Shown: positions 27,238 to 36,159, numbered from the stretch's first letter. The stretch: 64,000 nucleotides of DNA from Candidatus Chloroploca sp. Khr17 (GCF_004138165.1 NZ_RYFF01000001.1:248001-312000); one strand, 5' to 3'. Notes: a model not told the origin generated them from the sequence alone. A program made the numbers and translations.

Positions 27238-28389
27238 TTAAGCTGACCGCGCTTCCGCAAGGATCGTGCCCGGAGCGATCTGGGCTCCAGGGGGGACACT
27301 TACACCCGAGGCAAGAATAGCGCCTCGGGTTTTGAGTTGGGTCGCGCTGAGCAAGCCACGGGTTTCGACGGTTGGTTGAACCTCTTCAAAGATCGTGGCT
27401 GTCAGGGTGGCTTGGTCACCAATCACAACGTTTTCGTCGAGCCAACTTGCCTGGATGGTAGCACCTTCACCGACCACAACGCCAGCGGCAAGCGCCGAGG
27501 CTTGAACCGTTGCGCCTGCTTTGATGATGCAGCCATCGCCAATGGCAACCGGGCCAATCAGACGTGCCCCGGCTTCGATTACGGCGTTGCCAATATGAAC
27601 CGCACCCTCAAGCTCTACTTCAGGGTGCAGGGTTGCTGACGGATCAATGCTGGCCCGGAGGTTGGCCTGGCGCATAACCAGAAACTGGGCCGCGCTTAGG
27701 GCTTCCCAGGGGTTGCCAACAGGAACCCAGAAGCCCGTACAAATATGAGGGCGCACAGAATGCCTGGCGGCGAGTAGGGCAATCAGATCGGTCAGTTCCA
27801 ATTCGCCGCGTGGTGACGGTGTAATAGTCTCGACCAGAGGGAAGACCACCTGATCAAACTGGTAGATCCCGGGGTTGGCAAGCGCATCAAGTGGTGGATC
27901 GGCAGGCTTTTCGAGCATCCCCTGAACCTTGCCGTCAACAATCTGGAGGACGCCGAATGAGCGGGCATCAGCCACCCGTAACCCGGCCACCCCATAACGG
28001 CTCTGGCACACCCCGAGCAGATCGGCCTGGGCAACGAGGTTATCGCCATACAGCAAAAAAAAGGGCTCATCAACCGGTTGTGCCGCAAGCAAGGCACCGG
28101 CCGTGCCGTTGACAATCTGTTGCCGCACATAGCGCAGGGCCATGCCCTGATAGTCTGCGCCAAAGGTCGCTTCGATCTGGTCGGCCCGATAGCCCACGAC
28201 CAGGGTGACACGGTCAACGAGGCCTACCAGTTCATCAAGAATATGCGTGAGCAGCGGGCGTCCAAGCAGGGGAATCAAGGGCTTGGGGCGCAACAAGGTG
28301 AGGGGTCGTGTACGTTTCGACTCGCCAGCCGCCAGAATGACCGCGTGCCGCGTCGTACAAGCGTATGTCGTCGTATCATGATGAGCCAT
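27238..28389 (-). CDS. Sugar-1-phosphate nucleotidylyltransferase with beta-helix tail
   Basis: 383 residues from the ATG at 28389, with GGAGG 5 bp upstream. HAVILAAGESKRTRPLTLLRPKPLIPLLGRPLL is the pyrophosphorylase signature, though the usual GxGTR is ESKRT. FFLLYGDNLV and GIYQFDQVVFPLVE follow. The C-terminal half has hexapeptide repeats (IDPSATLHPEVELEGAVHIGNAVIEAGARLIGPVAIG) of the GlmU-like type. It probably makes a UDP- or dTDP-activated sugar. Identity of the sugar cannot be told. A second nucleotidylyltransferase of the StrD type is at 14045-15112; similarity between them is family-level. Confidence 0.88.
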   Translation of the reverse strand: MAHHDTTTYACTTRHAVILAAGESKRTRPLTLLRPKPLIPLLGRPLLTHILDELVGLVDRVTLVVGYRADQIEATFGADYQGMALRYVRQQIVNGTAGALLAAQPVDEPFFLLYGDNLVAQADLLGVCQSRYGVAGLRVADARSFGVLQIVDGKVQGMLEKPADPPLDALANPGIYQFDQVVFPLVETITPSPRGELELTDLIALLAARHSVRPHICTGFWVPVGNPWEALSAAQFLVMRQANLRASIDPSATLHPEVELEGAVHIGNAVIEAGARLIGPVAIGDGCIIKAGATVQASALAAGVVVGEGATIQASWLDENVVIGDQATLTATIFEEVQPTVETRGLLSATQLKTRGAILASGVSVPPGAQIAPGTILAEARSA

Positions 28390-28431
28390 GCAACCCTCCA
28401 TCAACCGGATGTGTCATGGCTCAAGCATACC

Positions 28432-28482
28432 AGAAAAGAGCCGTTCTTGGGGGCCTATGGCCCGCAAGAACGGCTCTTTTCT
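28432..28482 (-). terminator. Hairpin terminator after the second ANTAR regulator gene
   Basis: Arms of 18 bp (28432-28449 and 28465-28482) are perfect and continue after one mismatch into GGGCC / GGCCC. It starts 5 bp past the stop at 28488. The A/T-rich outer arm gives a T run on the minus strand. Confidence 0.75.
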
Positions 28483-28487
28483 GATGA

Positions 28488-29066
28488 TTACGCCGTCAAC
28501 TGCTGAGTGAGCAAAATAGCCTGGGCGACTTCACGCATGGTTTTGCGGCTATTCATCGCGAGCTGCTGGATCTTGCGAAACGCCTCGCCTTCACTGAGGC
28601 CCTGGCGATCCATCAGATAACCCTTGGCGCGCTCGATCAGCTTGCGCGTCTCGATGCGGTCACGTAACTGGTGCAATTCACGGTAGCGGTTCATCTGTTC
28701 CTTCCACCGGGCCGTCGTGACCTCGATCAGGGGCATCAGATCGGTTTCACGAACAGGCTTGGTCAAATAACCAAGCACGCCGGCCTCGCGGGCCTGCATC
28801 ACCAGTTCACGTGAACTGTAAGCGGTAAGGAGCAAGACCGGGGCGAACCGTTCATCGTGGATCATACGGGCGGCGGTCAGCCCATCCACAAGCGGCATTT
28901 TGACATCAAGGATCACAAGATCAGGGCGAAGCTGGCGCGTCAGATTGAACGCACTCTGCCCATCACTAACGTCACCGACGACAAGATAGCCCTGTTCTTG
29001 CAGGATCTCACGGAGATTCATGCGAATGAGTGGTTCATCATCAGCAATCAAGATGCGCGTGGTCAT
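28488..29066 (-). CDS. Response regulator with ANTAR RNA-binding domain (second copy)
   Basis: 192 residues from the ATG at 29066; the 25-residue longer reading has no family support. The receiver domain has DD at 9-10, Asp54 in LVILDVKMPLVDGL and YLTKPVRETDLMPL. The ANTAR domain (RDRIETRKLIERAKGYLMDRQGLSEGEAFRKIQQLAMNSRKTMREVAQAILL) is nearly collinear with that of the protein at 10222-10797; the two are clearly paralogues with the same length. It probably binds hairpin RNA to prevent termination. No kinase or obvious RNA target lies next to it. Confidence 0.92.
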   Translation of the reverse strand: MTTRILIADDEPLIRMNLREILQEQGYLVVGDVSDGQSAFNLTRQLRPDLVILDVKMPLVDGLTAARMIHDERFAPVLLLTAYSSRELVMQAREAGVLGYLTKPVRETDLMPLIEVTTARWKEQMNRYRELHQLRDRIETRKLIERAKGYLMDRQGLSEGEAFRKIQQLAMNSRKTMREVAQAILLTQQLTA

Positions 29067-29238
29067 AGGTTTTCTCGTGGTAAGCAAAGAAAAAAGCCCA
29101 TGTGAGTGCCACATTGGGCACACAGATGAGCTACATTGCAATAAGTATTGTTATGGTAGCAACAGGATACCACGTTGTTACCAGCGTTTCCTACGGTACC
29201 ATTGCACAATCACACAGGGGTAGCACTTGGATCTATTG

Positions 29239-30327
29239 CTACCCACTACGTGGCGTAACGCCGTGTCCCGCCGTGATGTGCCCGATTTCAAGGCGTCCAC
29301 CCCGTTGCTGGAAGCCACCAACAAACGGATTTTCAGCCATAAACATTGGCGTATCAAGATCAACAAACTCAAACCCACCGACACCTGCGGCGAAATGGGC
29401 CGACATTGTCATCGCCAGGAGAGACTCGACCATGCCGCCAATCATCAGGCGGAGGCCGGTCACACGACAGATCGTCGCAATATCAAGCGCCTCGACGACA
29501 CCGCATTTCATCAACTTGATATTGACGACCTGCGCGGCCTGTTCGTGGGCCAGGCGCAAGACATTCGCCGCACTCGAAGCGGTTTCATCAGCGGCAACTG
29601 GGGCACCACACCAGCGCGCCAACTGATTCATCCCTTCCCAATCATCACCAGGGACGGGTTGCTCGATCAAAACCGGGTGGATCTGCTGGGCATGCAGCGC
29701 ACCAAGCAGCGCCAACATCTCGTCGGCGCGCATCCCGCCGTTGCCATCGAGCATCAGCGGCGCGTCGGGCGCAACAGCGTGAACAGCAATGAGGCGGCGC
29801 AAGTCAAGATCGAGATCACCACCGCCAATCTTGACTTTGATCATCCGAATACCGCGATCGAGGATCGCCAGCGCTGCGGTTGATGCATCTTCGGGACTAC
29901 CAGTCGTAATCGTCATATCGGTCTCGAGCACACTGCCTGCGCCGCCAAAAAAGACATAGAGCGGCATGCCGACATGCCGGGTCAGCGCATCCAGGATGGC
30001 TGTTTCGAGCGCACAACGCGCACTGCCGTGCTTGATCAACGGCTCACCCAGCGCACGCGCTAGGGGGCGCCACTCACGGACATCCGCCCCCTCGATGATC
30101 GAACGGACGCTTTCGATGGCAGCCTGGGCACTCGCTTGCGTTTCGCCATTAAACGCCGGGAAAGGTGCGGCTTCACCATACCCAAGCGTGCCATCAGCGA
30201 GCTCGATTCGTACCAACAGATTGCGGGCGATCTCCTGCGACCCACCGGCAATCCCAAAGGGCGTTAGCAAGGGGATATCGAGTGGCTGGACGGTCAGGTT
30301 GTGGATTGTTGTTGCGCGCATGCTCAT
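29239..30327 (-). CDS. Enolase-superfamily dipeptide epimerase-like enzyme
   Basis: 362 residues from an ATG 8 bp after the upstream stop. VQPLDIPLLTPFGIAGGSQ begins the capping domain. The barrel carries KVKIGGGDLDLDLRRL (Lys-x-Lys type), LMLDGNGGMRADEML, VLIEQPVPGDDWEGM, APVAADETASSA and QVVNIKLMKCGVVEAL. These are the Asp/Glu/Asp metal ligands and paired lysines of muconate-cycloisomerase-type enolases; the pattern favours L-Ala-D/L-Glu (dipeptide) epimerase. Such enzymes work in murein peptide recycling. Substrate is inferred. It shares a transcript with the DMT transporter gene. Confidence 0.85.
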   Translation of the reverse strand: MSMRATTIHNLTVQPLDIPLLTPFGIAGGSQEIARNLLVRIELADGTLGYGEAAPFPAFNGETQASAQAAIESVRSIIEGADVREWRPLARALGEPLIKHGSARCALETAILDALTRHVGMPLYVFFGGAGSVLETDMTITTGSPEDASTAALAILDRGIRMIKVKIGGGDLDLDLRRLIAVHAVAPDAPLMLDGNGGMRADEMLALLGALHAQQIHPVLIEQPVPGDDWEGMNQLARWCGAPVAADETASSAANVLRLAHEQAAQVVNIKLMKCGVVEALDIATICRVTGLRLMIGGMVESLLAMTMSAHFAAGVGGFEFVDLDTPMFMAENPFVGGFQQRGGRLEIGHITAGHGVTPRSG

Positions 30328-30334
30328 CGTTGTT

Positions 30335-31285
30335 CTAAAAACTGCGTTGTAGACGCAGATAGATCGTAATGGTTGCCAGCACAATCAGGGCCCCGAGAGC
30401 TTGCCAGAACGAGGTGAGGCGCTCACCAAGCAGCAAGGCGGCGAGCACAAGCGTTGCAATGAGCCGCCAGGCCATCGTGCTACTGACAAGCGGCGCCCCA
30501 AGGTGGCGCAGGGCCGCGATCTGCCCAAGGTTGGAACCGAGCATGACAAAGACGACAAACCCAAAGAAGATCGCCCAATCGGTGGCCCCGATCACCGCAT
30601 ACCGGCTCCAATCTTCGCCGATCATAAGGCTGATCATACCAGTCGTCAGGGTCAGTACGGTCAATTGTACCAGCATCACCGCTTCACCGGGAATAGCCGA
30701 CTTGACGGTGCGCGGGATCAAGATCATATAAAATGCCAGGCTGATCGCCGAGACGAGGGCCAGGCCAATGCCGAGCCAATCACTGGCCGTGAGCACGAGC
30801 GTGAAACCTTGCCCGGCCAAATCGCCACTCATCAACAGAAGCGAGCCGAGCAGCGAAAAGCCTATCGCCGTCCAGGTGTAGGGGGGCAGGCGATCGCGAA
30901 AGAGCAAAAAACTGAGCAGCGCGACGAGCAGCGGCGTCATGAGGGTGATCAGTTGCACATAGACCGCGAGCGTATAGCGTGCCGCCAGAACATTGGTAAT
31001 CGCGCGCAAGACCACAAAAAAGGCAAACGCCCAGATGGCAGGTTGCAGCAAAAAGCGACCATCCAGACGACGCAACACAAAGGGAGCAAAAACGGCCAGA
31101 GCGATCAAGTTGCCAAACGCGAGCAGCGACATACTTGGCAGAAGCGTGACGGTCTGAAGGTAGCGGGCAAGCACGGGATACGCGCCCCAGCCAGTGTGGG
31201 CCAGCAGTGCCATGCCCATCCAGATCCAGTCATTGCTGCTATCGTCGCGGGTCGTTGTCGGGACAGGCGTAACAGAAGAGCTCAT
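30335..31285 (-). CDS. EamA/DMT-family transporter
   Basis: 316 residues from the ATG at 31285 with GGGAA upstream; a longer in-frame reading crosses the promoter. About ten membrane helices are visible in two EamA repeats (MALLAHTGWGAYPVLARYLQ ... FVLRRLDGR; then LGIGLALVSAISLAFYMILI ... LGAPLVSSTMAWRLIATLVLAALLLGERLTSFWQALGALIV). These carriers export or take up metabolites such as amino acids. Pairing with a dipeptide-epimerase-like gene 7 bp downstream suggests an amino-acid or peptide substrate, but this is a guess. Confidence 0.88.
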   Translation of the reverse strand: MSSSVTPVPTTTRDDSSNDWIWMGMALLAHTGWGAYPVLARYLQTVTLLPSMSLLAFGNLIALAVFAPFVLRRLDGRFLLQPAIWAFAFFVVLRAITNVLAARYTLAVYVQLITLMTPLLVALLSFLLFRDRLPPYTWTAIGFSLLGSLLLMSGDLAGQGFTLVLTASDWLGIGLALVSAISLAFYMILIPRTVKSAIPGEAVMLVQLTVLTLTTGMISLMIGEDWSRYAVIGATDWAIFFGFVVFVMLGSNLGQIAALRHLGAPLVSSTMAWRLIATLVLAALLLGERLTSFWQALGALIVLATITIYLRLQRSF

Positions 31286-31339
31286 GATTCCCAGATTTCT
31301 ATAAAACAGAGGGTTGCAGTGCGCCATTGCAGTGGCGGT

Positions 31340-31345
31340 ATTATA
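31340..31345 (-). promoter_or_regulatory. Candidate -10 box for the DMT transporter gene
   Basis: TATAAT on the minus strand, 55 bp upstream of the ATG at 31285. It is divergent from the ettA promoter. Confidence 0.4.
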
Positions 31346-31385
31346 ACGCACAGGTACAACAAAGTTTAAAGCCGCGCTCACCACA

Positions 31386-31394
31386 TGGTATAAT
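31386..31394 (+). promoter_or_regulatory. Extended -10 promoter element for ettA
   Basis: TGGTATAAT, a full extended -10, about 148 bp before the ettA start. The intervening leader holds no recognisable gene. Confidence 0.5.
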
Positions 31395-31541
31395 GTTGGC
31401 TCACCGAGTTACAAGCTACATTATCCCTGCACAGGATATGCACGCTTATAAGCATAAGCTTTGACATGTCGTGGTTGGTTTTCCGGTGCAGGTTGCCCGA
31501 TTCTTTGGGCCGTGATGGTTTTGGAAGTTGAAGGAGCGGTT

Positions 31542-33215
31542 GTGTCTGATACTAAAATTATCTATTCGATGATCCGGGTGAGCAAGTTGCATCCACCCAA
31601 TAAGGAGGTGCTGAAGAATATTAGTCTCTCGTATTTTTACGGGGCCAAGATCGGAGTTATTGGGGCCAACGGTTCAGGCAAAAGCTCGCTGCTGCGCATT
31701 CTCGCCGGGGTCGACAAAGATTTCAATGGCGAGACGGTGCTGGCCCCTGGCTATACGATTGGCTTGCTCGAGCAAGAGCCGCAGCTTGATGATACGCTGA
31801 CGGTGCGTGACATTGTCGAGCAGGGTATGGCCGAGACCGTCGCCTTGATGCGGCGCTACGACGAAATCGCCGAACAGTTTGCCGATCCCGAAGCTGACTT
31901 TGATGCGCTGATTGCCGAGCAGGGCGAGTTGCAAGAAAAGATCGATCATGTTGATGGCTGGAATCTCGAAAGCAAGCTGGAATTGGCGATGGACGCCCTC
32001 CGCTGCCCGCCAGCCGATACGCCGATCCGAGTGCTCTCGGGTGGGGAACAGCGACGGGTCGCGCTCTGTCGTTTGCTTTTGCAGACACCTGATATTCTGC
32101 TACTCGACGAGCCGACCAATCACCTCGATGCCGAGTCGGTTGCATGGCTTGAACGTCACCTGCAAGAGTACAAGGGAACGGTGATTGCGGTGACACACGA
32201 CCGTCACTTTCTCAACAATGTGGCCGGCTGGATTCTTGAGCTTGAGCGAGGCCAAGGTATTCCCTGGCGGGGCAACTATTCAAGCTGGCTGGAACAAAAA
32301 CAGCAGCAGGTGGCCGCCAATGAAAAGCAGGCTAGCCAGCGCCAGAAGTCACTGCAACGCGAACTTGACTGGATCAATATGGCCCCCAAGGGTCGTCACG
32401 CCAAAAGCAAGGCGCGCATCAGTGCCTATGAGCGGCTGCTTAGTGAGAACCAAGAGCAGCAGGATCGCGAGTTGGAGATTTTTGTGCCCGCCGGGCCACG
32501 CCTCGGCGATGTGGTGATCAAGGCCGAGGGGTTGGCCAAGGGGTACGGCGACCGGTTGCTCTACGACAATCTCAGTTTTGATCTGCCGCCTGGCGGCATC
32601 GTGGGCATTATTGGGCCCAATGGTGCCGGCAAGACAACCCTTTTTCGTATGGTTGTCGGCAACGAACAACCTGATAGTGGCACCCTGACGATTGGCTCCA
32701 CCGTCACCCTGGGTTATGTCGATCAGAGCCGCGATGCCCTCAACCCTGACAAGACAGTCTGGGAAGAGATTTCGGAAGGTAACGATCTTATTGTGCTTGG
32801 CAATCGCCAGATCAATTCACGGGCCTACTGTGCGCGTTTCAACTTCACCGGAAGTGACCAGCAAAAACGGGTTGGCACGCTCTCGGGTGGCGAACGCAAC
32901 CGTGTCCATCTTGCGAAGGTGCTCAAGTCGGGGGCGAATGTCTTGCTGCTCGACGAGCCAACCAATGATCTCGATGTGCATACGTTGCGTGCGCTCGAAG
33001 AGGGCCTCGAGAACTTTGCCGGGTGTGCCGTGATTATCTCGCACGATCGCTGGTTCCTCGACCGTATTGCGACGCATATTCTCGCCTTCGAGAATGACAG
33101 CCAGGCGTTCTGGTTCCCCGGAAGCTATTCTGAATACGAAGCCGACTACCACCGGCGCAAAGGCTCGGTGGCTGATCAACCCCACCGTGTCATCTATAAA
33201 AAGCTCGTCCGTTAG
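31542..33215 (+). CDS. ettA: Energy-dependent translational throttle ABC-F ATPase
   Basis: 557 residues from a GTG at 31542 (AAGGAGCGGTT upstream). It aligns with E. coli EttA end to end: IRVSKLHPPNKEVLKNISLSY, first Walker A IGANGSGKSS, signature LSGGEQRRVALCRLLL, DEPTNHLDAESVAWLE, the arm and linker GNYSSWLEQKQQQ and KGRHAKSKARISAYE, second Walker A IGPNGAGKTT, LSGGERNRVHLAKVL and DEPTNDLDVHTLRALEE. No membrane segment exists. EttA binds the ribosomal E site and gates entry into elongation by ATP/ADP ratio. A 23-bp palindrome follows. Confidence 0.96.
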   Translation: MSDTKIIYSMIRVSKLHPPNKEVLKNISLSYFYGAKIGVIGANGSGKSSLLRILAGVDKDFNGETVLAPGYTIGLLEQEPQLDDTLTVRDIVEQGMAETVALMRRYDEIAEQFADPEADFDALIAEQGELQEKIDHVDGWNLESKLELAMDALRCPPADTPIRVLSGGEQRRVALCRLLLQTPDILLLDEPTNHLDAESVAWLERHLQEYKGTVIAVTHDRHFLNNVAGWILELERGQGIPWRGNYSSWLEQKQQQVAANEKQASQRQKSLQRELDWINMAPKGRHAKSKARISAYERLLSENQEQQDRELEIFVPAGPRLGDVVIKAEGLAKGYGDRLLYDNLSFDLPPGGIVGIIGPNGAGKTTLFRMVVGNEQPDSGTLTIGSTVTLGYVDQSRDALNPDKTVWEEISEGNDLIVLGNRQINSRAYCARFNFTGSDQQKRVGTLSGGERNRVHLAKVLKSGANVLLLDEPTNDLDVHTLRALEEGLENFAGCAVIISHDRWFLDRIATHILAFENDSQAFWFPGSYSEYEADYHRRKGSVADQPHRVIYKKLVR

Positions 33216-33222
33216 AGAAAGA

Positions 33223-33269
33223 GCATGCATAAAAGAAGATCAGTTGAACTGATCTTCTTTTATGCATGC
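33223..33269. terminator. Bidirectional 23-bp palindromic terminator
   Basis: Arms 33223-33245 and 33247-33269 are perfectly complementary. It sits between the convergent ettA and FAD-oxidoreductase genes. A-rich and T-rich blocks in the arms supply a T run on either strand. Confidence 0.8.
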
Positions 33270-33289
33270 TTGCTCTTGCAATGCTGTGC

Positions 33290-34567
33290 TTAGCGCATAG
33301 CAGCCGCGACCCGCTGGCCCAGTTCTACGGCAAAATTTGTCCCGCGATCCCAGGGATAGACCTGGCTCATACTAGCCCAGAAGAGACCAGGGAGCGGGGT
33401 GCGCAGCGGCGGGATGTTGGCGCTGTGGTTGACCGGCACAATTGGCTGCGCATAACGCTCACGATGGAGCCAACTATCGCGCACCCAGCTTGGCTCGAAA
33501 GCCCGGTTGACCAGCTTGAGCGAGGGCAAAAACCGCTCAAGCAGCGCCTCACGGCTCAGTTGGAAATATTCGTGGTCGGGTTCAAGATAGTCACCCAGAT
33601 AGAGCAGATGGTCGCCCCCGTAATGCTCGGGTGCGATGAAATTGGTATGTTCAACCAGCGCCAGGTAGGGGAACTGATCTTTGGGCATATTCACCCAGTA
33701 GAGGCCGTTGGTCAACGGGCGTTTGAGGGCGAGGGTCAGCACAACCGCGCCCATCGAGTCGAGCGTATTGAGTTGAGCCAGGTAGGTTTCAGGCAACTGC
33801 GGGGCAAGGTGCGTCAGAAGTGCCGGTGATCCCGTCACAAGCAGGCGATCACACGTCTCGGCAGGCAACCCCGCACAGAGCACTTCCCAGCCGGTGCCAA
33901 GCTGGTGGAGCGCGGTAACAGGTGCCCGCAGACGAACCTCCACCCCAAGACTCTGCAGGCGCGCAAGCAGCGCATCGCAAAAGGCCTGAAACCCGCCGGT
34001 GAAATAGCCGAGCTTGAAGCTCCGCGAGCGCAAGCGTGCCCAGAGCCAGGCCATATTCACCGTCTGCGCGTGGGGGCCAAATTTGCCTTCGAGGAGCGGC
34101 AACCAGAGTTGCTCGTAGACATTGCGCCCGGCCCAGCGTGACGTCCAGCGGGCGGCCGTTGTACGCTCGAGGCGTTGCCAGTTGCGCGTGACATACTTCA
34201 GATAGAAGGCCACCGCGCCAAAGCGCACCCGATCAAGGAAGGGCAAGGCAGGAAATTGCAACACCTGTCGTGGCCCATTGAGGTCATAGCCACGCCCTTG
34301 CCACCACTGCGCCGTCACCTGCCCACGAAAAAAGAGCCGATCGGCAAAACCAATCGTTTCAGCAAGTTGAATAATGGCGTGATCCGTCTCAAAAATATGG
34401 TGATAGAACCGTTCAAGCGGCCATTGCCAGCGCGGATCGCGAAACCCCGAGGCAAGCCCCCCGACAAGTGGTGCAGCTTCAAAGATGATGACCTGATGAC
34501 CAGCCTGCGCTAGATCATAGGCGGCCGTCATCCCCGCGACCCCGGCCCCAATAATCGCAATCTTCAT
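33290..34567 (-). CDS. FAD-dependent amine-oxidase-type oxidoreductase
   Basis: 425 residues. KIAIIGAGVAGMTAAYDLAQAGHQVIIFEAAPLVGGLASGF is the Rossmann GxGxxG dinucleotide site plus the GG doublet of the amine oxidase/phytoene desaturase/protoporphyrinogen oxidase family. WPLERFYHHIFETDHAIIQLAE and GFQAFCDALLARLQSLGVEV match the uncharacterised NAD(P)/FAD oxidoreductases near protoporphyrinogen oxidase and UDP-galactopyranose mutase. The C-terminal PGLFWASMSQVYPWDRGTNFAVELG completes FAD binding. Its ATG overlaps the stop of the membrane protein upstream (ATGA), so the two act together, perhaps in lipid or polysaccharide modification. Substrate unknown. Confidence 0.85.
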   Translation of the reverse strand: MKIAIIGAGVAGMTAAYDLAQAGHQVIIFEAAPLVGGLASGFRDPRWQWPLERFYHHIFETDHAIIQLAETIGFADRLFFRGQVTAQWWQGRGYDLNGPRQVLQFPALPFLDRVRFGAVAFYLKYVTRNWQRLERTTAARWTSRWAGRNVYEQLWLPLLEGKFGPHAQTVNMAWLWARLRSRSFKLGYFTGGFQAFCDALLARLQSLGVEVRLRAPVTALHQLGTGWEVLCAGLPAETCDRLLVTGSPALLTHLAPQLPETYLAQLNTLDSMGAVVLTLALKRPLTNGLYWVNMPKDQFPYLALVEHTNFIAPEHYGGDHLLYLGDYLEPDHEYFQLSREALLERFLPSLKLVNRAFEPSWVRDSWLHRERYAQPIVPVNHSANIPPLRTPLPGLFWASMSQVYPWDRGTNFAVELGQRVAAAMR

Positions 34568-35643
34568 GGCGCAACTCCTGGCGCAACATCCTCGCGGTCG
34601 CTCTGCTCCTGTTCAGCTTTCAAGCGCGCGGCCTGCTCCATATCCCTCCACCCGATGCTCTTGCGCAGCATATAGACAGCCCCAAGCAGGGTAATCGGCA
34701 ACCAGAGGGCAATATGCAATACGACCGTATACCCGGTGGCAAGAGCCTGAGTAACGCCTGCCTGCATCAAGACGGCAATGCCAGGGGCGTGAAAGGTGCC
34801 AATGTAGCCTGGCGTAGAGGGGATGGTCGTAAAGAGATTCACGACGGCGGTCATCAGCATCAAGACGGCAAACGAGACGGTGAAGGGAAAGGCCTGGAGC
34901 ACTAGCCAGTACGTAGATGTCTCGATCAGCCAGATGAAGAGCGAAAGCCCGAACATAGTCACAAGGTCACGCGGACTGCGGAGGGATTGCAGGCCAATGA
35001 CAAAGCGATCAAAGAGACCGTGCAGCTTCGGGCGGATGCCAGACGGCACCAGATGGTCAACAACGAGGTCATAGCCTTGACTCAAACGGGCTGGGCGAGC
35101 CGCGAGCACCATAAAGATGATCATCGCAACGCCAAAGAAGAGACTAAAACCCAGGGCAACGGTTTGCAAACCTGCGGGCAAGGGCGCAAAGGGCAGCGTC
35201 ATGCCGATGAAGAGCAACATCACCAGACCATCAAAGATGCGCTCGAGGACAACGGTTGCCAACGAGGCACTCATCGCAACGCCTTCTGTCCGCCGCAGCA
35301 CATAGCTGCGCAAGACTTCACCTGCCCGTGCGGGATAGACATTATTGCCCATATAGCCAATAACAACCACAGGAAAGAGCCGTCGGGCCGGTATGGGCAC
35401 TAGGTGAGCAAGCATCACCTGCCAGCGCAAGGTACGCAACCAGACACCCACAAAATAGACCATGACGGCAGGTAGTAACCACCAGTAATTCGCGGTGCGA
35501 AGAGTCTGCAAGAACAGCCGCAGGTCAAGCCCACGCAACGCAATCGCGAGAAAGACAACGCTTACTCCCAGGCCAACCCACAACTTCCAACTACGCACCA
35601 GATCCTCCCTACCGTGACGTAAGCCGCTATAGCGCTTCATCAT
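34564..35643 (-). CDS. UPF0104 / lysylphosphatidylglycerol-synthase-type integral membrane protein
   Basis: 359 residues from the ATG at 35643 (35640 is also possible). About eight membrane helices are visible, beginning KLWVGLGVSVVFLAIALRGLDL. WRTLRW-like LRTLRWQVMLAHLVPIPARRLFPVVVIGYMGNNVYPARAGEVLRSYVLRR is the core signature of the LPG-synthase transmembrane family, including the glycosyl-/aminoacyl-lipid flippases. TTIPSTPGYIGTFHAPGIAVL is conserved near the end. It lacks the cytoplasmic aminoacyl-transferase domain of MprF. It probably flips or synthesises a modified lipid. Translation is coupled to the FAD enzyme downstream. Confidence 0.87.
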   Translation of the reverse strand: MMKRYSGLRHGREDLVRSWKLWVGLGVSVVFLAIALRGLDLRLFLQTLRTANYWWLLPAVMVYFVGVWLRTLRWQVMLAHLVPIPARRLFPVVVIGYMGNNVYPARAGEVLRSYVLRRTEGVAMSASLATVVLERIFDGLVMLLFIGMTLPFAPLPAGLQTVALGFSLFFGVAMIIFMVLAARPARLSQGYDLVVDHLVPSGIRPKLHGLFDRFVIGLQSLRSPRDLVTMFGLSLFIWLIETSTYWLVLQAFPFTVSFAVLMLMTAVVNLFTTIPSTPGYIGTFHAPGIAVLMQAGVTQALATGYTVVLHIALWLPITLLGAVYMLRKSIGWRDMEQAARLKAEQEQSDREDVAPGVAP

Positions 35644-35668
35644 ATCCCGGTGCGTGATCCCTGTCAAT

Positions 35669-35913
35669 CTAAGAGGCTGTCTGCAAAGAGTGTCAGCATC
35701 GTTCGCTACTACGTGGTGTGCCTTTGGAGTGCCGGCTTTAGCCGGCTAATGGTGTTCCAGTACATAATCCGGTATGCGCCCAATGCCGTGGGGCTAAAGC
35801 CCTCGGCGAGGGGAAGCGAAGCCCGCCTGCGCGGTCTATACCGGATTAATTTCTGGAAGACCATAAGCCGGCACTCCGGAGCAGTTCGTCGACTTTTCAG
35901 ACAGCCTCTAAGG
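35669..35913. mobile_element. MITE-like palindromic element, full copy
   Basis: Terminal repeats TAAGAGGCTGTCTG (35670-35683) and CAGACAGCCTCTAA differ at one base. Inside, about 40 bp at each side are also inverted (GGAGTGCCGGCTT...ATGGTnTTCCAG...AATCCGGTAT). The 70-bp centre holds its own small dyads (GGGCTAAAGCCC). No coding capacity. A second copy, opposite in orientation and shortened, is at 59201-59375. It is inserted between the membrane protein gene and tRNA-Cys. Confidence 0.8.
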
Positions 35914-35977
35914 TATGCAGGACAGAAGGAGGCGGCTTGCACGCACCGTATGACTATGCTACAATCGTTGCGGCGAT

Positions 35978-36052
35978 GGCGACGTAGCAAAGTGGTAATG
36001 CAGCGGTCTGCAAAACCGCGATTCGCGGGTTCAAATCCCGCCGTCGCCTCCA
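35978..36052 (+). tRNA. tRNA-Cys (GCA), CCA encoded
   Basis: Acceptor GGCGACG pairs with CGTCGCC; D arm GCAAAGTGGTAATGC; anticodon stem GCGGT-CTGCAAA-ACCGC with anticodon GCA; variable GATTC; T arm GCGGG-TTCAAAT-CCCGC; discriminator T then CCA. All cloverleaf stems are perfect. It decodes UGC/UGU and is the substrate of the cysS product. A 16-bp hairpin terminator follows at once. Confidence 0.97.
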
Positions 36053-36054
36053 CA

Positions 36055-36090
36055 CAGCAGTGCCCCACCATTTCTGGTGGGGCACTGCTG
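36055..36090 (+). terminator. Hairpin downstream of tRNA-Cys
   Basis: A 16-bp perfect stem (36055-36070 / 36075-36090) with a TTTC loop begins 2 bp after the CCA end. There is no strong T-tract. It probably ends the tRNA transcript or guides 3' processing. Confidence 0.7.
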
Positions 36091-36150
36091 TTGATACACT
36101 AGGAAGCAGCGGAATCCAGCCAATTTCAGGTCGGTAGACCTGACGTTGAA

Positions 36151-36159
36151 TGGTATAAT
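36151..36159 (+). promoter_or_regulatory. Extended -10 promoter for the TPR/zinc membrane protein gene
   Basis: TGGTATAAT (TATAAT at 36154-36159), 20 bp before the ATG at 36179. It overlaps a longer in-frame start at 36146, which is therefore rejected. Confidence 0.6.

Noticed and set aside
30401-31369. 322-codon + strand frame
   Set aside because: Antisense to the DMT transporter; its charged, repeat-poor translation has no domain.
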